Of a stretch of DNA of 62,297 bases, positions 25,365-34,581 are shown piece by piece. The translations under genes were made by a program, and so were the position numbers. Each line of letters opens with the position of its first letter. Positions within the stretch are counted from its first letter, which is position 1. A model generated the notes under the pieces. That model was given only the letters and a program-made list of their open reading frames with translations, did no database searches and had not been told where the DNA came from. Source of the stretch: Canibacter oris. GTDB lineage: Bacteria > Actinomycetota > Actinomycetes > Actinomycetales > Microbacteriaceae. Location: positions 1 to 62,297 of the forward strand of contig NZ_JACIFD010000011.1 in the NCBI RefSeq assembly GCF_014197205.1, given 5' to 3'.

Positions 25365-27008
25365 CTAGTGGCTGGTCAGCTTAGGGGCGTTAGCCGGAGC
25401 TGGCTGCTCCACGCCGCTAACCTCTGGGTGGTGCAAATCAAACGCAGGTGATTCGCTCCGGATACGTGGGATCGAGGTGAAGTTGTGCCGCGGTGGTGGG
25501 CAGCTGGTAGCCCACTCGAGTGAGCGACCGTACCCCCATGGGTCATCAACTTCTACCTTCTTGCCGCTGCGCCAGGTGATGTAAACGTTCAGCAGGAACG
25601 GCAGCATTGAGATTGCAACCAGCACTGAGCCAACCGTTGACAGCTGGTTCATCCAGGTGATGCCATCCTCTGGCAGGTAGCTGGCGTAACGACGCGGTAG
25701 AACCTTCACACCAATCCAGTGCTGCACCAGGAAGGTCATGTGGAAGCCAATGAACAGGATCCAGAACTGAATCTTGCCCAGGCGCTCGTTGAGACGCTTA
25801 CCGGTGAACTTTGGCCACCAGAAGTAGAAGCCAGAGAACATCGCGAACACCACGGTGCCGAAGATGACGTAGTGGAAGTGCGCGACCACGAAGTAAGAAT
25901 CAGACAGGTGGAAGTCAAGCGCTGGTGAGGCCAGGATAACGCCGGTGAGACCGCCGAAGACGAATGTTACCAGGAAGCCCAGGGCATACAGGTTAGGGGT
26001 CTCAAAGGTGATTGAGCCGCGCCACATAGTGCCGATCCAGTTAAAGATCTTCACGCCGGTAGGAACCGCGATGAGCATGGTCATCAGCGCAAAGAACGGC
26101 AGCAGCACGGAGCCGGTTACGAACATGTGGTGTGCCCACACGGTCATAGAAAGCGCGGAGATTGAGATGGTTGCGTAAATCAGGGTCTTGTAACCGAAGA
26201 TTGGCTTACGTGCGAACACTGGGAAGACCTCAGACACGATGCCAAAGAATGGCAGCGCGATAACGTAAACCTCAGGGTGACCAAAGAACCAGAAGAGGTG
26301 CTGCCACAGGATCGGGCCACCGGTTTCAATGCCGTAAACGTGTGAACCGAAGATACGGTCTGAAGCCAGCGCCAGGAAGGCTGCAGCCAAAACTGGGAAG
26401 ATCAGCAGAATCAGGATAGAGGTGATGAGGGTGTTCCAGGTAAACACTGACATACGCCACATGGTCATGCCAGGAGCACGCATAGTGAGCACGGTGGTGA
26501 TGAAGTTAACGCCACCCATAATAGTGCCGAAACCACCGATACCCAGGCCGAGCACCCACAGGTTACCGCCAACGCCAGGTGAGAAAGTCTCACTTGAAAG
26601 CGGCGCGTATGCGAACCAGCCGAATGACGCCGCGCCCTGCGGAGTCAGGAAGCCTGAAACCGCAATCAGCGAGCCGAAGGTGTAGAGCCAGAAAGCGAAT
26701 GCGTTTAGACGTGGGAAAGCCACATCAGGAGCGCCAATCTGCAGTGGCAGCAGCACGTTCGCAAAGCCCGCGAAAAGCGGAGTAGCGAACATCAGTAGCA
26801 TGATAGTGCCGTGCATAGTGAACAGCTGGTTGAACTGCTCCTTGGTTGCCACGATCTCCAGGCCAGGGGCAAACAGCTGAGCGCGGATAATAAGCGCCAT
26901 CAAGCCACCGATCAGGAACCAAACAAAGGAGCTGATCAGGTACATGTACCCGATGGTCTTATGATCCGTGGATGTTAGCCACGAAACAATAACGTTACCT
27001 TTTTTCAT
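25365..27008 (-). CDS. ctaD: Cytochrome c oxidase subunit I
   Basis: Subunit I holds heme a and the heme a3-CuB site where O2 is reduced. The 547-residue protein has twelve membrane helices and [15 protein letters not shown] at the start. The FTMHGTIM-like [15 protein letters not shown] heme-ligand helix, the crosslinked Tyr helix [24 protein letters not shown] with the CuB His pair and the [11 protein letters not shown] His residues are all intact. It starts 5 nt after ctaC. No split or frameshift was seen. Confidence 0.97.
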   Translation of the reverse strand: MKKGNVIVSWLTSTDHKTIGYMYLISSFVWFLIGGLMALIIRAQLFAPGLEIVATKEQFNQLFTMHGTIMLLMFATPLFAGFANVLLPLQIGAPDVAFPRLNAFAFWLYTFGSLIAVSGFLTPQGAASFGWFAYAPLSSETFSPGVGGNLWVLGLGIGGFGTIMGGVNFITTVLTMRAPGMTMWRMSVFTWNTLITSILILLIFPVLAAAFLALASDRIFGSHVYGIETGGPILWQHLFWFFGHPEVYVIALPFFGIVSEVFPVFARKPIFGYKTLIYATISISALSMTVWAHHMFVTGSVLLPFFALMTMLIAVPTGVKIFNWIGTMWRGSITFETPNLYALGFLVTFVFGGLTGVILASPALDFHLSDSYFVVAHFHYVIFGTVVFAMFSGFYFWWPKFTGKRLNERLGKIQFWILFIGFHMTFLVQHWIGVKVLPRRYASYLPEDGITWMNQLSTVGSVLVAISMLPFLLNVYITWRSGKKVEVDDPWGYGRSLEWATSCPPPRHNFTSIPRIRSESPAFDLHHPEVSGVEQPAPANAPKLTSH

Positions 27009-27013
27009 GATGA

Positions 27014-27889
27014 TTAGCCCTCATGACTTTCTTCAACTGGAGCCTCTGCGCCAGGCAAGTTCTGGTTCGGGTTGTAATCCAGAGTCAGCAGACCGCGGTT
27101 TTCAGGATTCTGCTTCAGGCTGGCAATGTAAGCGTCGTATTCTGCCTGCTCTACAACTTTAACCTCGAAAAGCATCACAGAGTGGTACTCACCGCAGAGC
27201 TCAGCACACTTGCCAACGAAGGTGCCGGTCTTGGTTGGGGTGAAGTACATGTAGTTGGTCTTGCCAGGAATCATATCCTTCTTGTACAGGTACTCAACTA
27301 CCCAGAAAGAGTGGATTACGTCGCGAGACTCAAGCTTGATTTCAGTGGTCTTGTTTACTGGCAGGTAAAGCACTGGCATAGTGCTTGGAACTGGTGAACC
27401 GTTCTCGTCGGTCTGCACCTGAACGCCAGAGAAGTGTACGTTCTCGTCGGTGTAGTTGAAATCCCATGCCCAACGCTTGCCGATAACCTCAACGCGGGTG
27501 TCAGGGTTCGCGATTGGAGCTTCCACTGCCGACTGGGTCTTTGCGGTGAAGCCAAAGAAACCGAGGATTAGAATCACTGGAATTACAGTGAACAGGGTTT
27601 CAATTGGCATGTTGTAGCGCAGCTGTACTGGCACACCGGTCTCACCGCGGCGACGGCGGTAAGCAATTGCTGCCCAGAGCACCAGGCCCCAAGCAACCAG
27701 ACCAACCAGCAACAACACAATCCAGGAGTTAACCCACAGAGCGGTTAGGCTCTCTGTGTGGTTAGTTGCCCCCTCGGAACCCTCAGGCAGGAAGCCACGC
27801 TGCTGGCTTGGGGTGCAGCCTGCAAGTACGAGACCGGCAATCGCCACCGTAGAGGTGGCTGCCCATTTCATTTGACGTTTAGAACGCAC
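27014..27889 (-). CDS. ctaC: Cytochrome c oxidase subunit II, lipoprotein
   Basis: This 291-residue protein carries the CuA centre that accepts electrons from QcrC. The N terminus [19 protein letters not shown] leads to a lipobox, VLAGC, so the mature protein should be lipid-anchored; lnt in this window could N-acylate it. Two membrane helices follow. The CuA domain has [13 protein letters not shown] (His) and [12 protein letters not shown] (Cys, Glu, Cys, His, Met ligands). The start is GTG with AAAGG upstream. A palindrome at 27984-27997 lies upstream. Confidence 0.96.
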   Translation of the reverse strand: MRSKRQMKWAATSTVAIAGLVLAGCTPSQQRGFLPEGSEGATNHTESLTALWVNSWIVLLLVGLVAWGLVLWAAIAYRRRRGETGVPVQLRYNMPIETLFTVIPVILILGFFGFTAKTQSAVEAPIANPDTRVEVIGKRWAWDFNYTDENVHFSGVQVQTDENGSPVPSTMPVLYLPVNKTTEIKLESRDVIHSFWVVEYLYKKDMIPGKTNYMYFTPTKTGTFVGKCAELCGEYHSVMLFEVKVVEQAEYDAYIASLKQNPENRGLLTLDYNPNQNLPGAEAPVEESHEG

Positions 27890-27983
27890 TGCATACCTTT
27901 CAAAGTGTGAACAAGCTGGGAATTTCTCCCGAAACCTGATTACTACCTGATAGCTTACCGCTTTTCAGGAGCTTTGCAGGACA

Positions 27984-27997
27984 TTCGGCGCGCCGAA
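27984..27997. promoter_or_regulatory. Perfect 14-bp palindrome upstream of ctaC
   Basis: TTCGGCGCGCCGAA lies 95 nt before the ctaC start and 47 nt after the erpA stop. It could be an operator for ctaCDF or part of a 3' structure of erpA mRNA. No known box was matched. Confidence 0.35.
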
Positions 27998-28043
27998 ACG
28001 CAAAAAAGCCCTGTAAAATAGCGAAAAATTATTTTTGGAATTG

Positions 28044-28412
28044 TTAGCTGAAGCTATCGCCGCAGGCGCAACTACCCTGCGCATTAGGGTTATCAATTGT
28101 GAAACCTTGCTTTTCAATGGTGTCTTCGAAGTCGATTGTGGCACCGTTGAGGTAAGGCACGCTCATTTGATCCACAACCACTTCTACTCCGCCGAAGTCG
28201 ACAGTCGCATCGTTTTCGAGCAGCCGCTCGTCAAAGTACAGTTGGTAGATGAGACCGGAGCAGCCACCCGGTTGCACTGCAATCCGCAAACGTAAATCTT
28301 CTCTTCCCTCTTGTGCCAAGAGGCTCGATACTTTGTCACGGGCTCGATCGGTTAAAATCACCTGGTGTGCAGCTGTGCCGGTGCCAGCGGCATCTGATGC
28401 AGTCTCGCTCAT
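28044..28412 (-). CDS. erpA: A-type Fe-S carrier protein ErpA/HesB
   Basis: This 122-residue A-type carrier passes Fe-S clusters from the Suf scaffold to apo-enzymes. The three conserved Cys are visible in QPGGCSGLIYQLYF and the C-terminal SCACGDSF (C-x-C). The VDQMSVPYLNGATIDFEDT core is typical. A short polar tail of about 15 residues precedes VILTDRAR. It is on the minus strand upstream of ctaC with a 154-nt gap, and divergent from the DUF3043 gene. Confidence 0.93.
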   Translation of the reverse strand: MSETASDAAGTGTAAHQVILTDRARDKVSSLLAQEGREDLRLRIAVQPGGCSGLIYQLYFDERLLENDATVDFGGVEVVVDQMSVPYLNGATIDFEDTIEKQGFTIDNPNAQGSCACGDSFS

Positions 28413-28549
28413 GTGAAGCTCCTTACTAAATAAACAATTTAACCTTACAATGTTATTTCATCGCAGCTTGAAGTGCCCCGGGCATCACCGACATCAGGTA
28501 CCGGGTACTATATTTGTGGGAGACACTTTTAAAACTGTAGGAGAAACAC

Positions 28550-29077
28550 TTGGCTAGCGAGCAGCAGGGTAAGGGACGCCCCACACCAACTCGAAAAGAA
28601 GCACAGGCACGCAACGCACGACCTCTGGTTGGGAGCAAAGATCCGGCGGCTAAAAAAGCTGCGCGGCAGCAGGCCATGGCGCGACGGGAAGAGATACGAC
28701 GCGGTGTTGCGAACGGTGATGAGCGCTATCTGACCGCTCGCGATAAGGGGCCGCAGCGTAAATTCGTGCGCGACTGGGTTGATGCGCGCACCGGTATCGG
28801 CGAGTTTGCACTGCCGATCATGTTTTTGATTGTGTTGTGGACCTTCATCCCGACGCGGTGGGCATACACCGGCGCCATCGTGATGTGGGGTCTGGTGCTC
28901 ACAATCATCGTTGACAGCCTGATTATGCGGTTCTTCCTGAAACGTGCCCTGGTGCGCAAGTTCGGTGCCGCAAACCTTGAAAAAGGCTGGGGCTGGTACG
29001 CTATCAGTCGTTCGATTCAGTTCCGTGCCCTGCGTCTGCCGAAGCCGCAGCGTAAGCGCGGGCAGTGGCCAGCATAA
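28550..29077 (+). CDS. DUF3043 family membrane protein
   Basis: This 175-residue protein has a Lys/Arg-rich N terminus (GKGRPTPTRKEAQARNARPL near residues 7-26 is the family signature). Two membrane segments follow, FALPIMFLIVLWTFIPTRWA and GAIVMWGLVLTIIVDSLIM, and then a basic tail, PKPQRKRGQW. The function is unknown; it is widespread in actinobacteria beside the erpA/ctaC region. The start is TTG preceded by GTAGGAGAAACAC. A terminator follows. Confidence 0.88.
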   Translation: MASEQQGKGRPTPTRKEAQARNARPLVGSKDPAAKKAARQQAMARREEIRRGVANGDERYLTARDKGPQRKFVRDWVDARTGIGEFALPIMFLIVLWTFIPTRWAYTGAIVMWGLVLTIIVDSLIMRFFLKRALVRKFGAANLEKGWGWYAISRSIQFRALRLPKPQRKRGQWPA

Positions 29078-29096
29078 ACAACAGCTTTAAATAACC

Positions 29097-29142
29097 AATC
29101 GGGTGTCGCAGAATTTATCGCGCGGCACCCGATTTAGTTTTA
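29097..29142. terminator. Bidirectional terminator between DUF3043 and pyrD
   Basis: AATCGGGTG (29097-29105) pairs with CACCCGATT (29126-29134), followed by TAGTTTTA on the plus strand. It lies between converging genes. The 20-nt loop can form extra CGC/GCG pairs. Confidence 0.7.
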
Positions 29143-29153
29143 TGGACTGTGGA

Positions 29154-30197
29154 TCAGCGTGCTGCGGCATTACCGTGCCAGCCCAGCGCGGCAAGCTCCT
29201 TATTGATACGGTGTGCCCACAGCGGGCCTTCGTAAATGAAACCGGTGTACCCCTGCACCAGGTCTGCGCCTGCCTCCAGGCGTGCCAGCACATCTGCTCC
29301 GGTAGTGATTCCACCAACTGAAATAATTGTGAGCTCGGGCGGAGCACTGGCTTTAATCTGTCGCAGTACTTCTAGTGATCGCTCCACCAGCGGCACCCCA
29401 GACAGTCCCCCAGCGCCAATTTCGGCTACAGCTGCGGCTGAGGTTTGCAGATTGTCGCGGGAGATTGTGGTGTTGGTTGCGATGATGCCGCTTAGCCCCA
29501 AGCGGGCTGCGAGATCCACAATTCCAGCGATTTGTGCATCGTCAAGATCAGGGGCGATTTTCACCAGTACCGGGGTTTTGCCGGCGGCATCTCGCACCGC
29601 AGTAAGCAGCGGCTCTAGCATGGTTAACTCTTGCAGCCCACGCAGTCCGGGAGTGTTAGGTGAGCTGACATTAACCGCGAGGTAGTCAGCCAGCGGTGCC
29701 AACAATTGAGTGGAATAGACATAGTCTGCTACTGCGTCTTCCACCGGTGTGATTTTGCTTTTGCCGATGTTGACTCCGATAACGGGGCGGTTTTTACGAA
29801 GGCGCGCGCGCTCTAGTCGCGGCACAGCAGCGAGACTACCCGCGTTGTTGAAACCCATGCGGTTAATCAGAGCCCGGTCAGCGACCAGGCGAAACAGTCG
29901 TGGCCGTGGGTTGCCTGGCTGCGCGTGCTTGGTTAGCGTGCCGACTTCAACGTGTGAAAAACCGAGCAGGCCAAGGCCAGTTATTTCTTCAGCGTTTTTA
30001 TCAAAGCCTGCGGCGAGCCCGAAGGGGCTTGCGAAAGTGCTGCCAAGTGCCCGAGTGCGCAGCTGCTGCGGGGTTTTTAGCAGCGGGCGCACGATTGGCG
30101 CGGCGATTGGCAATACTTGTAGGGCGGTGCTCGCTAAACGGTGCGCTGTTTCGGTGTCTAAGCGACGCAAAACATTGTTGAAGAAGAATTTATACAT
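29154..30197 (-). CDS. pyrD: Dihydroorotate dehydrogenase (quinone), class 2
   Basis: This FMN enzyme oxidises dihydroorotate to orotate in pyrimidine synthesis and reduces menaquinone at the membrane. The 347-residue protein has the N-terminal amphipathic membrane-binding part of class 2 (MYKFFFNNVLRRLDTETAHR). GLAAGFDKNAEEI, VEVGTLTKHAQPGNPRPRLFR, NRMGFNNAG, the catalytic Ser in NVSSPNTPGLR, and the C-terminal SVGGITTGADVLARLEAGAD are all present. It is the last gene of the minus-strand run. Confidence 0.95.
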   Translation of the reverse strand: MYKFFFNNVLRRLDTETAHRLASTALQVLPIAAPIVRPLLKTPQQLRTRALGSTFASPFGLAAGFDKNAEEITGLGLLGFSHVEVGTLTKHAQPGNPRPRLFRLVADRALINRMGFNNAGSLAAVPRLERARLRKNRPVIGVNIGKSKITPVEDAVADYVYSTQLLAPLADYLAVNVSSPNTPGLRGLQELTMLEPLLTAVRDAAGKTPVLVKIAPDLDDAQIAGIVDLAARLGLSGIIATNTTISRDNLQTSAAAVAEIGAGGLSGVPLVERSLEVLRQIKASAPPELTIISVGGITTGADVLARLEAGADLVQGYTGFIYEGPLWAHRINKELAALGWHGNAAAR

Positions 30198-30217
30198 GTT
30201 TTCTCTTGGCTCTGGTG

Positions 30218-30703
30218 TTAAAGCTTGGTTAAACTTGGACGATCGCGGGGGGAATCTGGGTGGTTGGTGCGCAGCTGCTGAATCGCTGCCTCAAAGTCGG
30301 CGAGCGACTCAAAGTTTTCATAGACGCTCGCGAAACGGAGGTAAGCAACCTGATCAAGGTCTTTTAAGAACGGCAAAATCGCCACTCCAACATCGGCTGC
30401 ATCAACCTGTGAGGAGCCGGTGGCGCGCAGCGCATCCTCAACTTTTTGGGCAAGCAGCGCCAAATCAGCATCGCTCACCGGGCGACCCTGGCAGGCTTTG
30501 CGCACCCCAGAGACCACTTTGTGACGGCTAAAGGGTTCCATTGCGCCACCGCGTTTGATGATAACCAGCTCTGCGGTTTCGTTGGTACTGAAACGCTCGC
30601 CGCAGCTCCCGCATTCGCGGCGTCGCCGAATCGCACGGCCCTCGTCAGCGTTACGGCTATCGATTACTTTGGTGTCTTTGTGACGACAAAAAGGGCATAG
30701 CAT
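30218..30703 (-). CDS. nrdR: Transcriptional repressor NrdR
   Basis: NrdR is a zinc-ribbon and ATP-cone protein that represses ribonucleotide reductase genes. The 161-residue protein has zinc ligands C3, C6, C31 and C34 with the basic RAIRRRREC stretch. An ATP-cone follows ([25 protein letters not shown]). Its ATG overlaps the hisD stop (TAATG). Ribonucleotide reductase genes are not in this window and no NrdR boxes were located. Confidence 0.95.
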   Translation of the reverse strand: MLCPFCRHKDTKVIDSRNADEGRAIRRRRECGSCGERFSTNETAELVIIKRGGAMEPFSRHKVVSGVRKACQGRPVSDADLALLAQKVEDALRATGSSQVDAADVGVAILPFLKDLDQVAYLRFASVYENFESLADFEAAIQQLRTNHPDSPRDRPSLTKL

Positions 30704-32025
30704 TATGGGGTTGAATCCTCCTGCCGAGTGGCTTTAAAGCGGGTCTGTACGGCCTCACTGTGCGCCGGCAAGCCCTCAGCGAGCGCGATTGTTGCTAGCG
30801 GCGCGGCAACCTGCTGTAGCGCTGCAGCGTTGTAGTCGATAATTTGCTGGGGACGCAAGAAAGTGTGTGCGCCAAGCCCAGCGGCAAACCGTCCGGTGCC
30901 GCCGGTTGGCAGTACATGGTTTGAGCCGGCCATATAGTCGCCTAGGCTGACCGGTGAGTGCGGTCCAATGAACAGTGCCCCGGCGTTGCTGATGGCGGCT
31001 GCCAGCTTAGCCGCGTCAGCGGTTTGAATTGCGAGGTGTTCGGCAGCGTAAGCGTCAGCAACCGCGATCATCTGCGCGGTGTCAGTAACCAGAATGATGC
31101 CTGACTGTGGCCCATTGAGTGCTGTTTGTACACGGGCACTATGTGGGGTTTCCGCGGTGCGGCGTACCACCGCAGCGGCGACCGCATCAGCAAGCTCCGG
31201 CGCATCAGTTACCAGGACTGCGGCGGCAGCCTCATCATGCTCAGCCTGGCTCACCAGGTCAGCAGCAACAAACTCCGGGTTGGCGGTGGCGTCGGCGAGT
31301 ACCATGATTTCGGTGGTTCCTGCTTCGCTGTCAATGCCGACTAGGCCGGTTACTGCGCGTTTTGCTGCCGCGACAAAAATATTTCCGGGGCCGGTGATGA
31401 TGTCAACCGGCGCAAGCCCAATTTCAGGCACGCCGTATGCCAGCGCAGCAATCGCTCCCGCTCCCCCGATAGCGTAAATCTCAGTCACCCCGCATAGCGC
31501 AGCCGCAGCCAAAATTGTGGGGTCAACTGAGCCGTGCGATTGCACCGGAGACACGAGTGCTAGCTCCCGCACTCCGGCGGTTAAAGCCGCCACCGCATTC
31601 ATCACCACGCTTGACGGGTAAACCGCCTTACCACCAGGTACGTACAGCCCCACCCGGTGCACCGGTTGCCAGCGCTGCGACACCGTCGCGCCGTCAGCTA
31701 AAACCGTGGTTGTTGCCGCCGGAACTTGCGCTTTGCTGGCTGCGGTGACGCGCCGAATCATCTCTTGCAGGGCAGAAATCAGCTGCGGATCAGCCGCTGC
31801 TAGTGCATCCGCAATCTGCTCCTGGGGCACTCGCAGTTCATGCCCGGTGACGCCGTCAAACTGTTCTGCCTGCTGATAGAGCGCTGCCGCGCCCTGCGTT
31901 TTCACCGCATCCAGCAGTGGCTGCACCTGCCCCAGCGCAGCTGTGGCGTCAAGTGTAGCCCGCGGTACCACAGCGCGCAGCTCAGCGGCGCTCAGCCAGA
32001 TACCCCGAAGATCAATTTTCTGCAT
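30703..32025 (-). CDS. hisD: Histidinol dehydrogenase
   Basis: This zinc enzyme makes histidine from histidinol in two NAD-dependent oxidations. The 440-residue protein has the conserved [65 protein letters not shown] (zinc and catalytic His), [14 protein letters not shown] and the C-terminal [10 protein letters not shown]. The rest of the his operon is not adjacent. In actinobacteria hisD usually leads hisC-hisB; here it is followed by nrdR and pyrD. Confidence 0.95.
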   Translation of the reverse strand: MQKIDLRGIWLSAAELRAVVPRATLDATAALGQVQPLLDAVKTQGAAALYQQAEQFDGVTGHELRVPQEQIADALAAADPQLISALQEMIRRVTAASKAQVPAATTTVLADGATVSQRWQPVHRVGLYVPGGKAVYPSSVVMNAVAALTAGVRELALVSPVQSHGSVDPTILAAAALCGVTEIYAIGGAGAIAALAYGVPEIGLAPVDIITGPGNIFVAAAKRAVTGLVGIDSEAGTTEIMVLADATANPEFVAADLVSQAEHDEAAAAVLVTDAPELADAVAAAVVRRTAETPHSARVQTALNGPQSGIILVTDTAQMIAVADAYAAEHLAIQTADAAKLAAAISNAGALFIGPHSPVSLGDYMAGSNHVLPTGGTGRFAAGLGAHTFLRPQQIIDYNAAALQQVAAPLATIALAEGLPAHSEAVQTRFKATRQEDSTP

Positions 32026-32034
32026 AGTTTAATT

Positions 32035-33756
32035 CTAGCGAGAATCAGGTGCGGCCGGCGGCTCAGTGCCTGGTAATCGTAGAAAACCCAACCACGCTAA
32101 ATCTCGCAGTTGTGGGAGAAGTTCAGCGACAACAGCGGCCGGATCCGCCTCAAAAATCTGCGCTAAAGCCCCTACAATCTGCGCCACGGTGAGTTCACCG
32201 TCACAAGCTCCCACTGCTGCGGTGAGCAGGGTGTCAGCTGAGTGATGCTGCATGAATGGAGCCGAGTTAAGCAGCACCAATTGTTGTGGATCAGCGGCAC
32301 CAGGGTTGTGGATCCGCTGCTCTACTACCGAGTTCGCCACCAGTAAGGTGCGCTCTAAAAGTTCGGTATCAGACAGCTGCGCCAAAGCTAGCGCGGTGTC
32401 AAAAGTAGCGGTTAGTGCCCGACCCGCTTCTTTGGCAGGCGCGAGGGCACCCCGCTCCCTGCAGATATGCACTAGCGGTGCGGCTGCGATTTGCGCTATG
32501 TTCGTGCTCACTGCTGAGTCGGCAACAGCAGCGCCTTGCTGCGCATCCCCCGGCTGCGTATGTGCAGCGCCCAAAGCTGTCTGCTGCGCTGCACGCAACC
32601 GCACCGCGCCCAACGACACACTTGCAATCTGGCGCTGCTTAAAATCTTGCAAATATTTAGAAATCTTTGCGCTGGCAGCAGCCGAGCCCTGCGCCAAGCC
32701 CCCGTCACGAGCCCACATCTGGGCATAGCCGAGCGGCGAGAGCTGCTCGCGTTCAATCACCCAGGCGGCCGCCAAATTCGGGCACACCGCGGCTGCCTCA
32801 CGCAACCACTCTGCAGGGCGCGACGCATAGCTGTCACCCCAACGGTTTTCCCAGTTCACCAGGGCTACAGCTTCGCCTCCGGGACGCAAAACCCCTGCCA
32901 TGTGTGACACCACCTGTGCTGCCAAACTATCGCCCGCGCCGGAGCCGCTGCGATACACCAGGCTTTCAGCGCTGTCAGGCTCAATCACAAATGGCGGATT
33001 AGTCAGCAGCAAATCAACCCGATCAGCTCCGAAGGGGTGAAACAAATCACCCTGGCGAAACTCGATATTCGTGACCTGATTCAAAACTGCATTTAGCTCA
33101 GCAAAGCGCAAAGCCCTTTCCGAAATATCGGTGGCAATCACCCGGGTCGCACGCAGCGCCAAATGTAGCGCAATAATGCCGCAGCCGGTGCCCATATCAG
33201 CGGCAAGCTGCACCGCGGTGGCCGGCGCCTGCTGCAACAAACTACGGCTCGCCCCGCCCACACCCATCACAAAATCAGCGGCAGCCGGGCCCCGCCGCAA
33301 ATGATCGTCAAGGTCGCTTAACAGCCACCACTCCTGGAAACCACCGGTGAAAGTGTCAGCCACGGCAACCGGGTTCAACGACAGCGCAGCAACAAACTCA
33401 GCTGCGGGATCAGTGACAGACATACCTGGGTCAACCGGGCGCAGCAAACCCAACGTAACCGCCCCGGAAACCGTGAGGGTGGGCAATGCTGCAGCAAGTT
33501 GGGCGCCGCGTACAGCGGCGCCCAACTGCAACACCGCGCACAGCGTTGCGAGGGCCCGAGCGGGCGCGGTGTTGGCGGCCGCGGCCGCCTGCTGCAGCGC
33601 CGCCTCCGCCGGGACTGCTAAGCCTGCGAGCAGGGCCTGCTGGGACTCCTGCCCACCGAGCATCGCGGTTACCCGGTCGGGAAAGTAATCCGCCGCGAGC
33701 AAATCCTGTCGCAGCCGCCCAATCAAGCTGCGGTCGGTGTCACTAACCCGAGTCAC
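32035..33756 (-). CDS. N5-glutamine-type/small-domain methyltransferase with flanking domains
   Basis: This 573-residue SAM methyltransferase has SAM motif I (VQLAADMGTGCGIIALHLA, about 187-205) and the NPPF motif (DLLLTNPPFVIEP, about 245-257), as in N6-adenine, HemK and RsmC-like enzymes. An N-terminal helical domain (about 1-170) and a C-terminal domain (about 430-560) flank it, as in the actinobacterial family with domains now called DUF7059 and DUF7782. The Ala/Gln-rich stretch around 390-420 is a variable linker. The substrate is unknown. It starts at GTG, 2 nt after the SDR stop. Confidence 0.85.
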   Translation of the reverse strand: MTRVSDTDRSLIGRLRQDLLAADYFPDRVTAMLGGQESQQALLAGLAVPAEAALQQAAAAANTAPARALATLCAVLQLGAAVRGAQLAAALPTLTVSGAVTLGLLRPVDPGMSVTDPAAEFVAALSLNPVAVADTFTGGFQEWWLLSDLDDHLRRGPAAADFVMGVGGASRSLLQQAPATAVQLAADMGTGCGIIALHLALRATRVIATDISERALRFAELNAVLNQVTNIEFRQGDLFHPFGADRVDLLLTNPPFVIEPDSAESLVYRSGSGAGDSLAAQVVSHMAGVLRPGGEAVALVNWENRWGDSYASRPAEWLREAAAVCPNLAAAWVIEREQLSPLGYAQMWARDGGLAQGSAAASAKISKYLQDFKQRQIASVSLGAVRLRAAQQTALGAAHTQPGDAQQGAAVADSAVSTNIAQIAAAPLVHICRERGALAPAKEAGRALTATFDTALALAQLSDTELLERTLLVANSVVEQRIHNPGAADPQQLVLLNSAPFMQHHSADTLLTAAVGACDGELTVAQIVGALAQIFEADPAAVVAELLPQLRDLAWLGFLRLPGTEPPAAPDSR

Positions 33757-33758
33757 CG

Positions 33759-34520
33759 TTACTCTGCCGCGAAGTCAGAGGTGTCGCCAACCAGTCGGGT
33801 GTGATCCGCGGGAACCGGATCCACCGCAGCTAACGCCACCTCCGCCGCAAACTCGGCCACATTGTAAAGCTTCCCGGCGCCTTCGCGACGTGCTTCAATC
33901 GCGCCAGGGTTGGCGCGCTCAAGCAGCGTTGCGGTGATGGTGCCCTCAATCATGTCGCCGGAGACTACGACAAACTCTACGCCCTTGGCGGTGAGCTCAG
34001 GGATACGCTCGCGCAGCGCATCCTCACCAGCGCGCTTTGACAGGGCAACTGGCTCATATTCTGGCATTGTCGGTGTGGTGCGAATAAAGTGTGCCTGGTG
34101 GCTGGTCACGAACACCACGCGAGAACCTGGCGCCAGTAGCGGCAGCATGGTTTCAAGCATCCGCACCTGGCTGTCACGGTTGAGCACCATGGCGTAATCT
34201 TCTGCCATGCCGCGCTCCATGCCGCCGGAGGCGTTGAGCACCAGAATGTCGAGGCCGCCTAGCTCATCTTTAATAGTCGCGGCGAGGTTATTGACTGATT
34301 CTGCATCGGTTAGGTCAGCCCCGCACAGCACCACTTTGCCGCCAAACTCTGCTAGTTCAGCACCGAGTTTTTCGGCGCGCGCAGCCTTATTGCGGTAGTT
34401 AATCACCACGTCAGCGCCGGCGCCCGCGAAGTAACGCACAGTGTCTGCCCCGACACCACGGGAAGAGCCCGTAACCAGGACACGCTTACCGGTGAGGCTG
34501 CCTACAGCTAGAGGGTTCAT
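33759..34520 (-). CDS. Short-chain dehydrogenase/reductase with atypical active site
   Basis: This 253-residue SDR has the cofactor loop VTGSSRGVGADT near the N terminus and LNASGGMERGMAED in place of NNAG. The motif VTSHQAHFI supplies a Ser. The expected YxxxK becomes PEYEPVALSKRAGED, with Lys seven residues after Tyr. The same pattern appears to recur in actinobacterial relatives, so it is probably a subgroup trait. ATG at 34520 follows AAGGAGCATC, so a longer frame is rejected. The substrate is unknown. Confidence 0.83.
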   Translation of the reverse strand: MNPLAVGSLTGKRVLVTGSSRGVGADTVRYFAGAGADVVINYRNKAARAEKLGAELAEFGGKVVLCGADLTDAESVNNLAATIKDELGGLDILVLNASGGMERGMAEDYAMVLNRDSQVRMLETMLPLLAPGSRVVFVTSHQAHFIRTTPTMPEYEPVALSKRAGEDALRERIPELTAKGVEFVVVSGDMIEGTITATLLERANPGAIEARREGAGKLYNVAEFAAEVALAAVDPVPADHTRLVGDTSDFAAE

Positions 34521-34581
34521 GATGCTCCTTATGATTAGAATATTTATTTCTAAGGGTAACCTACTTGGTGCCACGAGTGCG

